Part shown: positions 12,711 to 25,200 of the stretch, piece by piece
Layout of the letters: the number at the start of each line of letters is the position of its first letter
Numbering within the stretch: the first letter of the stretch is position 1
Origin: Metallyticus violacea
Lineage: Eukaryota; Arthropoda; Insecta; Mantodea; Metallyticidae
Length of the DNA stretch: 64,000 nucleotides
Direction: 5' to 3'
Assembly (NCBI GenBank): GCA_030762175.1
Contig: CM060833.1
Span: 66,046,501 to 66,110,500 of the forward strand
Translations under genes and position numbers: made by a program
Notes under the pieces: generated by a model
The model's database searches: none
The model's input: only the letters and a program-made list of their open reading frames with translations
What the model was told of the DNA's origin: nothing

Positions 12711-14259
12711 GTTGTATTAATGATTCATATACAATAAATAGAATTTTGCTATACAACATTTTAATAAATCGTAAATCGCATTTGCCATATTTGTAAATCC
12801 GAGTTTACGGAAAAAGGTGGGTTCGTTAAAATGGCATGGCATGGATGTAAACAAACATAAATTGATATATGTAGAATTATGTATTTATGTAACGTTTATT
12901 TACATATGTAGCCCAGAGGTCTAGTTTGGAGGAAGGGAGGGTAATTTGCTGTTACATAAATTTTGTTACAAATAATTTCATTTCATGATAAATTAATTTG
13001 TTTCTCTAAATTCGTAAAGAACACAAGTGATATATTGGCAGTTTTACCATTCTTTTCAGTATTAATTTATTTTTCATTACTTTTTGTAAAACACGTTCTA
13101 GTGTTTTGTGTATTATGGGGGAAAGCATCAAATTTACTTCTAGTTGCTAGCATTTGGCACACATAGGTAATGGAATGAAAAACGTAAGAGTATTCTCCCC
13201 AATCAGTTTTATGGCATTACGGAATGTCTCGCGTATTAAAAATAAACAAATAAATAAAATAATAATTTGTTTAAAAAGGAGAACATTTGCAGAAGTCAAT
13301 AACTCTGGAAGGGGAAAGGTAGGAACCGCCTTTGACATGCCTAATGAAAATGTATTTTGAAAGGTACACAGTTTTTAAAATGATGTAACCCTGGAAACAT
13401 TCTTATGTGCGATAGAATTTGGCAGAAGTTGCACAGTTAACTTTTTGTTTTATGTGTGCCAAGTTTCGGATGCCAGAATGATTTCAGCTGTTTGACTCCC
13501 TCCCAAAAAAAAAAAAAAAAAAAAAAAATCCTTCGTTAGTTCTACATCTAGTATCCGCAAGTTTGGCCCAGAGATAGAACCGTTTTCTGAATTGAATATC
13601 GCTTGAGTTTTTCAGGTAAAAGGTGCAAGGCATTTATTTCGGCTCCTAATGTTAATGTTTATTCACCAGGTGTGCAGCAAATGAACACTAACGACAGCGT
13701 ATTTCGACAATAAGCTCAAGTAAGGAGTTTGTGCGTTCAAAATGAGTTAACCGAGTTGGAGGTTACTGAAGGACGAAGCACCTCTAATGCACAGCAAGTT
13801 GAAAAAGTCATTTTGAGAATTGTGAACAAATTTCCGAAATAACTGTGGCCACTGTATAGTACTTAACACAAACACAGAGGTGGTTTTAGCTGCCAGCTGC
13901 CTTGCGTGAGTACACAGATAAACAAACTGCTTTCGCGGAGCAGTGTGTACCACGTAAATAATGGCGAGCCAGTGCTTCATTTACCTTATAAAACAAGCAG
14001 AGCGTCCGAGTTTTTTAGCACAAAAATTCAAAGTTCCTTTATAGGTACTGAAGCATGGCATTTGCATTGAAAACTAGGTAGGTTTTATAATTGGGTTTTA
14101 AATGGAATTCCGACAGTTTTCGCATACTGAAAAGCGAGAAATCTTTGGCATCCAAACGCCGGACGTTTAAACTTACGTCATAGTATACAGTAGCAGATCT
14201 GTTTTGGAACTGCGTGCATTTTTATGGACAATTTAATGTGATATAAGCCGACCAGTTAC
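12711..14259. other. No recognisable feature except an A-run
   Basis: Unassigned sequence. A run of about 22 A lies at 13507-13528. Small open frames on both strands near 13150-13360 and 13747-13980 have no recognisable domain. Confidence 0.5.
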
Positions 14260-14690
14260 CGACGGGCCGGGTGGCTAAGGGGTTAATGCTTGGGACTTGT
14301 ATTCGGAGTGTCCCAGACTCCATTCCTGTTGGGCCGATCATTCAGACCTTGGATTTTTTCGTGGTTTTCCCTGCTCACTTAGGCAAATGCAAGATGGATG
14401 TTTACTTTCCACGCAATTTCCGCTCCATTTCACTCCGTTGGTTCTGTTACAGGTCGGAAGTGTCAAGGCGAGTTGGGCTGGTGCGGTGTGACGGTGGCTT
14501 GCTCTTTGTAAAGATATGGTATAGAAACGGAACTTCTGAAGCACTCGAAATTCCTCGGTGTCGGGCAATTATTTTAGGGATCACAAGAGCGCAGTCTCCG
14601 TCTGGCCGTCGGATGTCTTCCTCCCGGGGGCGTAGGCACAAACAGCCAGCCGTAACCAAAACTTAAGTGCCGAAGTATCATCCTCTGTAC
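14260..14690 (+). mobile_element. tRNA-related SINE-like unit, family E
   Basis: The unit starts CGACGGGCCGGGTGGCTAAG, and GGTGGCTAAGGGGTTAA matches the RNA polymerase III box A of serine/leucine-type tRNAs. The box B position, CAGACTCCATTCCTGTTGGG, is degenerate. The G+C-richer segment continues to about 14690 and happens to stay open for 131 codons in one plus frame (14271-14666). I take that frame as a by-product of the composition, because the translation shows no domain and overlapping frames are also open. The 3' end and duplicated flanks are not clear. Confidence 0.45.
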
Positions 14691-15701
14691 CGTCACATCT
14701 CGTCACATGAGCATTATTAAAGTATCCGTACATTTGTATTATTGGCTCATTATAAAGATACGTGCGAAAGTCAAACGACTACGCTCATAGACTTCATGCT
14801 TAGAATATTAACTTGAAGTAAATGTGACATTGTGGGTTTCTTGTCTTAATTGTGATTTTGTGGCCGGTCGGTAAACACTTGAAGGAACTGCAGGCTGTAA
14901 TAAGTGAGGATATAAACGTGCATTGCCTTGAAATATTCTTTGAGAGAAACTATTTCAACATGGGGTCTCTCAGCCGTTTCTGGAGCAAATTTGGATCCTT
15001 TTCGAATACGTTTATTCGCTTGCAACATTAAATACGTAGAATACCTTGAAAATTTGATCGTGTAAATATTGTGACCAAACAATAAACTTGATTTGTAAAG
15101 TTTAATCATAAATTCTCTTAAATTGCTGTAGAATGATAAGCTCGTAACTATTTCACTTTGTGAAAAATACATTCTCTGTTTAATGTTATAAGCGCCACTC
15201 CAAAAAGGCTGATAAGCAAACAATATACTTTCACACAAATCAATAGCAAAGTCATTAACGTTCTAACACCTGCATTCGTTTGTTACAACTTGAGCCGTTT
15301 GCTGAAAAGCGATTGTGTAATTTCAATAGCAACTAATGAAGTTTAAATAGCTTGTAACCGGGGTTTCCGTACGTTAGAGCCACTGTTTACTTAAGCATTA
15401 TGTAAAACGTCATTAAAATGCTTTTTGTTTCGTTTTATGACAAAAATGCTTAACTACAAAATTCTTATTTAGCTTGCAATGATGATAAACATTTTCTTAT
15501 AAGTTCAGTGTCCAAAATTGTTAAAATGCTTTTCAATAATTTCAGTAAGAAGGTTTTGGAAGTTGTTATCATTGTATGTTACCTGATTTAAAGATTATCG
15601 AAATACTGAATGTTGCATGGAAATTTAGATGAGGGCAAGTTCAGCTATGCTTACATTCGAAAGAAGATAGATTTTAATTGTTGTGTTTTCATTGAAAAAT
15701 A

Positions 15702-15748
<47 letters not shown>

Positions 15749-16850
15749 GTTTTGCAACTTGAATTTATAGTTACTATATTTTTACTAAAATACAAACATC
15801 TAGGCAGGAAAGGATGGAAAGTGAAATCCTGACTCCTGTACTGCACAGTTTCTTTTTACTCTAAATGTTGTTGCATAGTTTCCCATATTGTGCCACGTGA
15901 ACAGTTAATCTCTACTTCAAAACTGCTTGTCACTCAATAATTCTTCTCATTTGCAATGACAAACTCCTCGGACCATCACAATCTCCACTGAATTTTCTGC
16001 ACTATTTTCGATCATCGCTTTTGGCCACAAACAACTTGCATTCGTGAATATTTTAAAGTGGAGCTGTCCCTTTTGCCCACAAAACCGAATAACCGATCGA
16101 AGCTCTTCTTGAAGCTCTTCTTGTATCCACTCTCTAGTGGTCATTTTGAATCAGGACTTCACTTCCAACTACAGGGTTTCCTTCATAGACAGAGATGACT
16201 ATATGGAAAAGCTGAATTATTACAGATTCGTGTGGAATTGAAACTAGGAATTTTAGGCAAAGATTTGAACCTCACCTCAGCCAAGAAGCAGCTGGATACC
16301 TGGAATACAGTTTCTATCTTAGAATTACTCTAACGTTGCTATGTTTTAATGGTTTCGGTATCAGTGGCATGGTTATAGAGAGAGACGAAAAGAAGTTGTG
16401 ACTGATAATACCTTGTATAGTAATCCTGTTTTGGTTCACCATGTAATGTAATTCGGACAACCTGTATTTGTAATAATGAAAGAGTTCAAGGTTGAATGGG
16501 CACTTATAAGGTAAACCGGGTCCAAACAAACAAAACTGCACCAAAATCTGTTAAGAGTCCATTTACTTACCTCGGCATTCAGTGGTGATATTCGTTTTAC
16601 TGTAAAACATCGGAGCTTCTCAGTAATTCCGTCACCCTTTACAAGAACACTTAATATAAGTTATGATTTTGTCGCAGGCACATACGTTTATTTTGCTGCC
16701 AGAACCGCTCCCCTAGTCCCATTTCAACAATTCACTACAAAAGTAATATTCCATATGAATTGCCTTAAGGCCGCCATACACCGGAATCTATAAATAAATT
16801 AGCGATATTTAACAGGCGATAAAATATAAACCAGCGCACAGCAGGTACTG
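14691..16850. other. Mostly unassigned sequence with a long A-run
   Basis: The main landmark is the A-run at 15702-15747. A minus-strand frame at 14846-15238 is open for 130 codons, but I recognise no domain in it. Near 16765 a segment TTAAGGCCGCCATACACC could be the end of a DNA transposon, with no matching partner found. Confidence 0.45.
15702..15747. repeat. Poly(A) tract, about 46 bp
   Basis: An uninterrupted A-run. No tRNA-like or coding element ends at it on the left, so I do not call a retroelement tail here. Confidence 0.9.
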
Positions 16851-16853
16851 TAA

Positions 16854-17589
16854 TTTTTTTTTTTTTTTCTGTGCTGTTATACTAAAAATGGCTGAAAGAA
16901 CGGACGCAGAAGCACTGGAATTGCTTGCTTATTTGTGGACTTCGGGGTGTGTATTAATGCATCTGCGCACTTAAGGGCCTTTTGTAAGTTGTATAATGTT
17001 CCCTACAAGCTTATGTAACACATATAAAAAGTTATATCTTATCAGAGACTCTTCACACTCTAGTAAGAAATGTTTTGCAGTCCCTTCAGACTGTTCACTT
17101 GGAAAGCATTTGGTGGAGTCCCATCGTCCATATGTATTTCCGAAGTGGTCAATGTTCAGCTTTCCCGGTTCGCTTTCTATCTTTACTCATTAGAGCCTTA
17201 ACCAGGGTGCGAGCAAAGTTTTAATAAGAATTTACCTGGAAAGTTCTTTCATCTTGAGTATTTCTTGGTCCATTGAGGTTCCAGCAGTTTCCTTGCTAAT
17301 TCTGGTCCAATGAAGTCATTCTCGTTTCCTTCTTTTGCCAGTTTATCTACCGCTTCATTACCTGCACAGGCACCAAACAAAGTTCTAATTGATGTGTGGA
17401 AAGATTAACGAGGGCTTGGAGACCTTCCCACACAAGTCTAAAGTTGAAATTGAATTGCACCAGGAGTAGCTTGATTGTCTGTGGAAACGAGTACATTTTG
17501 TTAATTACATCAATTCTCTTAACACAGAAGTCGCAGGTCATAAGTGCCCGAAAAACTGCAACAAATATTCCTTGGTGGAGATAATTCAT
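16854..17589 (-). pseudogene. Non-LTR retrotransposon 3' fragment: RNase H and C-terminal region
   Basis: On the minus strand the frame at 17589-17347 reads RLVWEGLQALVNLSTHQLEL, the typical mid-region of the RNase H domain carried by I-clade and Jockey-related LINEs. A shifted frame continues with GNEAVDKLAKEGNENDFIGP at about 17370-17270, matching the conserved end of RNase H. Further on, PLRKYIWTMGLHQ matches the conserved block that precedes the C-terminal cysteine cluster. A T-run at 16854-16869 on the plus strand may be the poly(A) tail. Stops and frameshifts are frequent, so it is a dead, 5'-truncated copy. Such elements copy themselves by target-primed reverse transcription. Confidence 0.7.
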
Positions 17590-17604
17590 AACACCAGATT
17601 GCTA

Positions 17605-17784
17605 TTCCTTACATTGACTGTGAAGCCGAAGCGGAGGAAGTTTATGCACTCAATTAATATCCCTAGAAAACAACTTGGAAAACCGCAATATTTGTTCCAG
17701 GATGAGGAAAAATTCCGGCAATATTTTCGTTCAACACAAACGCATTTTGAAGAGATTTTGCAACATCATTTGCAGTTCATTTAA
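17605..17784 (+). pseudogene. PIF/Harbinger-like nuclease fragment (HARBI1-type N-terminal region)
   Basis: The plus frame reads VKPKRRKFMHSINIPRKQLG, then FQDEEKFRQYFRSTQTHFEE, to a stop at 17782. A basic RRK.WVHP-like block, then an acidic DEE.F..YFR.S...FEE.L block, is the usual N-terminal layout of Harbinger transposases. Only about 60 residues survive, with no catalytic DDE region downstream. The neighbouring minus-strand LINE fragment ends only about 15 bp to the left, so that insertion may have removed the 5' part. A chance resemblance cannot be excluded with so short a match. Confidence 0.45.
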
Positions 17785-18129
17785 TAAAAGAATATACATG
17801 CCTTAATATTTCAAACTTTCTGTAAATAATGCTCTAGACACGTTCTTTTTAAGTAATTATTGCTTATTTGTCATAGACAAGAATACCACTTCAGCCCCTC
17901 AATTAAAATTGCCATATATAGATCACACGTGTTTCGAAATTGAATTCAACATTGTTTACAACACAGCGTTTCATCGCGTGCATGCTCCAGTTCAGCTGTA
18001 TTTTGCAAAAATAGCCAGATCTCATTTACGCACTGTATACAGGTTGGTAACGTTTATCTAAAATTTTGAAACTTTAACTGTGCATACATGAAAAGTTTTC
18101 ACAATATTAATACATGAACGCATGTATCT
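17785..18129. other. No recognisable feature
   Basis: AT-rich spacer between two transposon remnants. I see no terminal repeat or reading frame in it. Confidence 0.5.
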
Positions 18130-18151
18130 CATTTATTACAATACAATATCA

Positions 18152-18189
<38 letters not shown>

Positions 18190-19110
18190 CCCCTTTCTAA
18201 TGTCCTCATCTCGATTAATGCGTTCACGCAGCTGTGGAATGTTTACCATGATTTTTATACTCGTAACTACTTGTATGTCACGCATTTCATCCCTAATATT
18301 TTGCTTTAATGTGTCCAGATCGTCAGGCCGTATGTCAAAGATTTTGAGTTTCAAATATCCTCGGAGGGAAAACAAATCACAACCCGACAGATCTGGAGAT
18401 CGAGACGGCCAAGGAATCTCTCCAATGCGTGATATTAACCTTCCTCCAAAGACTGTCCTTAGAGTGTAGATAGAATAGAGTGCAGTGAGTCGTCGTTCCA
18501 TCTTGTTGAGAGTAGTGATGCTAAGTCAATATGAATTTGTACGAATTCATTCATTATGGCAACATAGCTGCCCTACGTTACAGTAACTGTATTACCATTT
18601 TAGTCTTCAAAAAGTAGGTACCAGTAATCCCAAATGCCGAAAATCCACACCAAATCGTTTACCTATTGACTTTAGAGATATTTGTGATGGAGTTCCTGAG
18701 AATTCGTATAGCTTCAATATATGCTAAACTCAAAATTAGTCTATCGAACATAAAACTCGCCGAATGAGATCTGGCTGCAATAAACTGTTCACAGAATGGA
18801 CTTCTCAGCCTCAATCGCGGTCTGAAAGTTTATGCATCACCTGAAGCCTGGTATGGGTGGAAATTCGTGTCTTTATGAAAAATGTTACCCGGTGATCTTC
18901 AGAGCTGAAGCGTTTATACATGTCTGCCTGCTGATCGCTTAAGACTTCGTTGAATATCTACACATATGCGATCGACGTTTTCCGGTGTTTGCCGCTAAGT
19001 TTCTATCTGTTGTAGACGCTGTAATTCGAAACTTGTGCATCCAGTTGTTTGTGATGTGCCGGTCTCGAACATGCACCTACCTTCCGCATTAAAACGCCTA
19101 AACTTTCGCT
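18130..19110 (-). pseudogene. DUF4817-type mariner/Tc1-superfamily transposase pseudogene
   Basis: Read from about 19110 downward on the minus strand, decayed frames give WMHKFRITASTTDRNLAANT, then IQRSLKRSAGRHV, then a FHPY block. This is the DUF4817 and helix-turn-helix order found in many insect transposases. A QDGTTTH block near 18505 keeps the second catalytic Asp. The best frame, 18501-18136, carries TLRTVFGGRLISRIGEIPWP followed by SRSPDLSGCDLF, holding the third catalytic Asp, then the C-terminal tail YLKLKIFDIRPDDLDTLKQN. The frame ends in a lysine run made by an A-tract. Several stops and shifts separate the parts. Related remnants lie at 32030, 47751 and 54061. Confidence 0.75.
18160..18184. 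repeat. Poly(T) tract
   Basis: About 25 T on the plus strand at the 3' end of the minus-strand transposase remnant. Confidence 0.85.
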
Positions 19111-21424
19111 GTGTAACTACTATAGAATCATAACTTAAAGGGGGGGAGGGGGATCTCCATATGCAGCTGACCAGCGTTTCATTTTATTTACTATACTGTG
19201 TTTCTCTTTCTGTCAACGGTACAAGTTGGGGACCGCAACCGTTTTTTGCAATACAAAGTAGTTCGTTGTTAGTAATTTATCTTTATACATTTAAAGAATC
19301 TCAGAATTGTTTATTTCTATTGGTATGCGTAGTACAATGCGTGATAGCGTTGATGCATTAGAATTCTTGCATCTCATTATCGTTAACTAGGTGGAGGTTA
19401 CTTCTCAAATTAACCTTAAATAAACAATGATAGTTTTCTTGCCAGAGCTGAACGTTAAGAACGTCATTTTCAAGTTTATTTTGGCATCATTTGGTAAAAC
19501 TATAATTTTCCTGAATATAAAATTCGTTTTAGACGTTTCTCCCCTTCGTCTTACTGTTCCAAATATTCTGCACGAGAAGCTTTTATGAGTTTTTTTTTTC
19601 CTTACTTGGCAACTTTGAAAACGATAACCAATTTTACAATGAGATTATTTGGTTGCAATTGCATAAGAACCTGTTCTGTAAGACATGGTGGCATAACTAA
19701 CGAAACACAATTAGCACACGATTTACATACATTGAAAGCGCGCAACTGTAACTACAGGCTGCTACCTGCATATGCAGTATACGGTTTTGATGACTGGCTT
19801 CTTCCAGTGCATCCGCGCACTGCAAACGCAAATAACCTTAATGTAGTAGCACTCTATACAACGATCATGTTTAAACTTATGAGCATAAATCTTTTAAAAC
19901 AGAGGCCTTTCAACGTGTAAGAGAAGTTAATTTTCTGACGCAAACACATTTTCTGGAATGACTCATTACTGCAGCCTTTTTTTTTTTTTTTCCCCACGGC
20001 AGCTTGGATTGTCTATGGGTTCTGCTTTGTATACTTTTTGTTGTACGCATTAAGCATCACATTCGAAAGCGCGAGTTAACGATATGTTTATTTTCTTTCT
20101 TTAACATTAAGAGAGATGTAAATAAAATGTGGTGTTAGATAAATGTTAAATGAATGCTGGTAAGTTATTTATATAGCAAGCACTCCACGTGCAACAGATA
20201 AATTTATTATACATCTCCATTTCTTACCTTGATTCTTGCAAGCGCCGCCGATAATGCATGTGCAAGAACTAGGAAATAGATAATGATGCAAATTATACAT
20301 TTACATGTTTCGTAATCACTGCGTTTTTCGCCTTGTCTCAGTACAATTATGAGATAAAGCATCCACTTTAGTACGCTTTAACAAAAAGTGTAGTAATGTA
20401 GGGGAATCAACTTGAGAAATAAGTAAGGTGAAGAATAATTTATGTAACACGTGTTGAATATGAGGTAAAATTTCTAAAATCTCATATTTATCGACTCCCA
20501 ATTATCTTCATGGCCATGGAATCAATATATCAGATCATCAGTATATATTATTATTTTAGCCAAGAGGATGGAAAAAACAAGCTGGTAACCGCAGCAACAG
20601 TGAAACCGTCATCTTTTCAAGGTCGCGTTTGACGCTGAGGAGAGCTCTTTGATAAATAGTTCGATTGTGTTACTCGGAAGCTAGCAATGAAGAGGAAAAC
20701 AAGCCATTATCGCTATAGTAACCTGTGTGCATGACCGTGCTGGCCCAGTGAGAAGCATTAACCGTGTGAATTGTGTGTTTAGTGGTCTTTGTGCAATTAG
20801 GAATTGTGTTAGCGCAATGGTTATATGGTAAAAGTGGTGGTGTTTCCAAGATATCAGCTGTAATAAGCGTTACTGAAGACACGATGGCGGCCAGAACTCC
20901 GGCAGATGAGGATGAGGTCAGTACTGTCTTACTATATAACCTTTCACAGTTCATTTCTGCTTCGGGGCGAACGAATCAACTCAGCTGTTTTATCAGTCAC
21001 GACTGCAAATGCGATGCATAGTTGCCACGTCGCTCTTGGGGTAATTCTTATTATTGTAGTTCACGCGAAAGCTAAGTTTATCACATGATATTATTTAGGA
21101 CATTTCATCGCAATTGAAATAATAAAATGTTTCCAAAATCACAAAGAGTCGCGAATTAAAGTGTATTTAAAGTATCATATTAGGTAACCTATGACGCCAT
21201 ATCTCAGTAGTGTTGTTTAGTAACCCCAAAGACTATACAAAATATTTTCTATGCTAGAACAACATCGCTTAATTAAGGTTAAGACTACAAAAGGATGAGG
21301 AAGAGAATAAACTGTTTGTTCATTTCACAAGCAGTGTATTCGCCCGAAAGTTTAGTCAGAGTAGTCAGATTTTAAAATTGCAAGCGTTCCAGCGCCATTA
21401 ATACTACTTACTTATGAACATGAT
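19111..21424. other. No recognisable gene
   Basis: Unassigned sequence. A plus-strand frame at 19585-19920 is open for 111 codons without a recognised domain. A segment at 20880-20914 begins MAARTPADEDE and meets a GTCAGT, which could be a coding exon end, but the support is slight. Confidence 0.45.
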
Positions 21425-21665
21425 CGGCGTTCCTGGCCACTAATCCTGGGGTTCCGGGTTCGATTCCCGAATTTATTCTTGACCGAGATCCTCGTGGCTC
21501 CCATGGTTTGGCTAGGTTAAGTCTCATAATGTGGACATAATCATCACCTCCATTGGGTTATTGTAGCTGCGACATACGGGAACTCCGGTCTCAGAAGACA
21601 ACTACAATATTGCCACGCCAGGAGGAAAATTTCCAAGTTCCATGGGAACAGGGTCAGATTAAAAA
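21425..21665 (+). mobile_element. tRNA-related SINE-like repeat, family C
   Basis: GGTTCGATTCCCG at 21458-21470 is a full RNA polymerase III box B, preceded by a tRNA-like TCCTGGCCACTAATCCTGG. A body of about 190 bp follows and ends in an A-rich segment (ATTAAAAAAAG), next to a short (ATT)n run at about 21679-21703. This head-body-tail order is that of a tRNA-derived SINE. Box A is poorly conserved. No second copy is in the window. Confidence 0.55.
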
Positions 21666-22114
21666 AAGTGTGAACGTATACATTATTATTATTATTATTA
21701 TTATAAATGCAATATTCATCCTTTGTTTATATTTTCCTCGCATTCTGTATCGCCACTTGACAGATATCTGTGCGATATCCAGCATTAGTCGTAAATAGGT
21801 GAAGCACTCATATTGTAATGTGCAATCGACCTTTGCAAGTAGTTCTATAGCTGAATCTACATTTGTATGTGTAATATTTACGTTGTAAGTGCGTATTTCC
21901 AGTAAAATGCACTGCATCGCAATATTGAAAATTGGCTTAATAGATGCATAACGCTTTTAAAAAACAAAATCATTTTATGTTATTTATTGCAAGCTTTTGT
22001 ATTATTATTGTTGTTTTTGACGAATTAAACTCTTAGAGACAAGCTTAAGAATTAACAACTAAAAATTGTCGAGTCTGAAACTAGTTTCTCAAATATCATT
22101 AAACGTTATTTGAT

Positions 22115-22215
22115 TAAAAGTTTTTGACAGGCGAACCCTGTTCGTTACGGCAAGTTGTTATTGTCCTGTGGGTCGTGGGTTCAAGTTTCGCCTTGGGCAA
22201 AGTTGGATTTTATTA
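22115..22215 (+). mobile_element. tRNA-like SINE fragment, family G
   Basis: GGTCGTGGGTTCAAGTTTCG resembles a mutated box B, and upstream GTTCGTTACGGCAAGTTGTT is a weak box A candidate. It is not a plausible functional tRNA, because no acceptor stem closes around it. A decayed SINE head is the simplest reading. Confidence 0.35.
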
Positions 22216-25200
22216 TGTTATACGTATAGCTAACGATAATTGGAAAACCTTGTAACTGCTGCCTGTAGTCGCGGCTGGTATTTTCTAACAGAAGTACAGA
22301 AGTTTGCATATTACGGAATACACGTTTCTTATGCATGCGTTGACAGAATTAAACACACGGTATCGCAAATAAGTAAAAATAATCACAAAAGTAGTGCTTA
22401 CTAGTACAGGATGACCAAGAATTGATATCTTATTCTTAGACATTTTGTCACTTAAGTGCAGTTTGTCCAGAGGTCTCGCTTCGCTCCCTCAGGATAATTA
22501 ACTGGTCACTGTTGTTCTCTATTTGAATCTCTGACGTAAGCTACTGTTTATGCCGAACGTATAATTAGCGAACTTATTATTAGTGGTGAAATTGTTGATA
22601 AAATGAGATACCTAAACATAACGTTTTTCAATTGTTGTGTTCTTTGGCCAGGCTATTGTAGCTTTACAGTGTGTTCAATTATTTCGCGGGACCTCTAGCT
22701 ATCGTACCTAAACCATGCAGCTTCAGCCAATAACGTAATATGTATGGGCGTTGTTCCCAACACTTATTGGTGGCTCGGTCTATGATACTCATTGTCAGAG
22801 TTAAAAAAAACCGGTATGTGCTCTAATTCCCTAGAATGCGCAACATTTTGCCCTTGTATTATCACGTCACTTCTATTGAGGAAACCCAACTGCAAAAGTA
22901 GAGAGGGAAAGTGTTTTTCTTACGACTGCAATCTATTAAGTATTTAGTAACGCGTTGTCCATATCAGTGGTCAGTGCGTATACGATTTAAAAGCGTTGTC
23001 GGTATTAAAGATAATATTTTTTCTTACACATTAAACAATAAACGGTAAGTCTTAAACGCGTTTGATCAAGGTTTATGCGATTATACACGTACTGCTGGGA
23101 GGTGGAGAGATGACTTGTCAGAGGAATGTGCTGGTAACGCAACTAAAAATATTCTGCTTTCGTTAACGCAATGAGAAGAAACCGTCGTAAGTATTTGAAT
23201 AGATGATATACATGCAATGCGTAATGGCGGATAATCTCCTCTCCCCTCACACGTCGCTAGCCATCTCTCCAGTTCTTGGCAATACCTTATTATAGGCATT
23301 GATTATTTCCAGTTATATAATAATATGCACAATATAAAGTGTAAACACCCAATAATTCAAAAAAGTACGTTAACGTAAGGGAAGTGTTACAGAAAATTGC
23401 AAAAAAAACTCAACAGCAAGCAAGAGGAGATAAACTAAATGCGTTCACCACCCTGGTTAGTGCATGAGACTTTTATAGCCGAAATCGTACGAAGGAGAAA
23501 ATGGCGGTATAGTAGTGTGCTAAAGTTGATGTTACAATAATTACCTTCAGCTAGAAATGTGCAGGTAAGCGGTAAAGTGAATTAAAACAATTTCTGAAAT
23601 TAAATAACTAACTTAGCGTAAGTAAATATTCGTTCTTACAAATATTCTTGTGAAACTTTCAACCTAACCTAGAAGTAAAATTTAAGATTGTGATCTTCCC
23701 CTGGTGAGATCCATAACCATCTCACTCCTGGTTAGGTTTAAGTTAACCAGTGGCATTTTCGGACTTAATAAATATGCCCATTTCTACAATTGCTTTATCG
23801 TTGCACTAAATTATATGTAGTAAATTCATATAACCACTAAAGCACTTTATAGGTACACAGTAGGGGCAGCTTGCGTCGGCCACTTTGATGTTCTTGCTCC
23901 AAAAATCCGCTTCGAGTTTGGGTGTACTTCCATCCAGCTATCGCCGCGCTAGCGTATGTTTAACCAAAAGCGTTAAACGATTTACCCTTAAAGCGCGACA
24001 AGTCCCGAGTGACAGCGGAGAGAGCCGATCTTCTCATTGCTGAACGGCATTGGACTAGAGCTGGAATCAAAATGTAAAGTGCATCCGCTTGCAACGGTGT
24101 AAGTGTTGCATGTATTATTTTTTTATTAAACGTAACAAAATGTATGCGTTGTTCTCCGTAATTTTCTGGCTGCAATGTGCTGTTTTGTATCACAAAACTG
24201 ACCTTTTCACTTTTACACACGTTGTCGTATTGGAATTCGCGTTTAGTTAATATACGTATACACTAATCTTAACTCTAACCTCGGGTAAATGAAGAAACCG
24301 GTGGACCCAGTGGTTGTAAAGTTGGGCGCACACTTATTTAGGAAAATGGAATTAAGGAGGAACATTTTTGCTCAAGGAGAATCGTTTTCCCTTAAAGCAA
24401 ACTCCAATTATATTTTATAAAAAATGCACTTTGCTTAAAACATATTTGTTTAATAGATTAACGTTTTTTTAGAAGCAAGAACGTGTGCCTTTTTCGAACT
24501 AGAGAGACAAGAAGTGCAAACAGAAATCAGTCATTGCAATGGCTGTGGTAGATGATGTTATGGCAATGGATGGGAATTAGAACGTGACAGACGTTTGTGA
24601 ATGCATCCAATAAATGAGAAATGAAATAAAGAAATCCTTTACAGAAAGTTATTAATGAATTGTGGAATGATGATACCAAATTCCATAATAAATAAGAAAA
24701 CTTGACTCTAAATTTCGTAAAAACATTCCACCAATAAAAATACTATTTGGTTTATTACTTTAAGGTATATAATGAAAAATAATGTATAATTTAAAATAAA
24801 CATGTGATATAAGTAACGTTTGATAGTAAAATTTTTGAAATTCATCAACTCAAATAATTCTAAATAAATGCAACGAATGTGTACTTTAAAATAAAATTCA
24901 GTTTGTTGGTTAACTGGTGAAATGCTCCAAAGAATTGCTTAGATGGAACCCTCGAGGGTTTATTTGCCTTTGTCGGTTTAAGAGGAAGGTGAGGGCATCA
25001 ATAAGGCGTACATTACAGCTCGTTCATTTTCCTTTTCATCCATGTTGGCATTCTTTGCCTTTAAACACTCGTCAATATTTGTGCTACAAGCAGCCCTAGC
25101 TTTGTTGAAATGTGTTGCATTTTTGCTGAACAGCGTTCTTGCCGCGTTTTTGTAATAATGCTGGATGAGTGTACGGTATTCCTATATTAAACAATAAAAA

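Noticed and set aside
14271..14666. 131-codon plus-strand gene
   Set aside because: It overlies a tRNA-headed SINE-like unit, and several other frames are open across the same G+C-richer stretch.
14846..15238. 130-codon minus-strand open frame
   Set aside because: No recognisable domain, no homology to the transposons here, and no splice or promoter context. Open frames of this size occur by chance in 64 kb.
15702..15747. Retroelement poly(A) tail
   Set aside because: No element body or target-site duplication could be joined to this A-run.
16886..16970. MAERTDAEALELLAYLW as a possible Harbinger N-terminus
   Set aside because: It lies within what looks like the 3' untranslated end of the minus-strand LINE, and the match is too short and generic.
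19585..19920. 111-codon plus-strand open frame
   Set aside because: Composition changes along it, it starts in a T-run and no domain is recognised.
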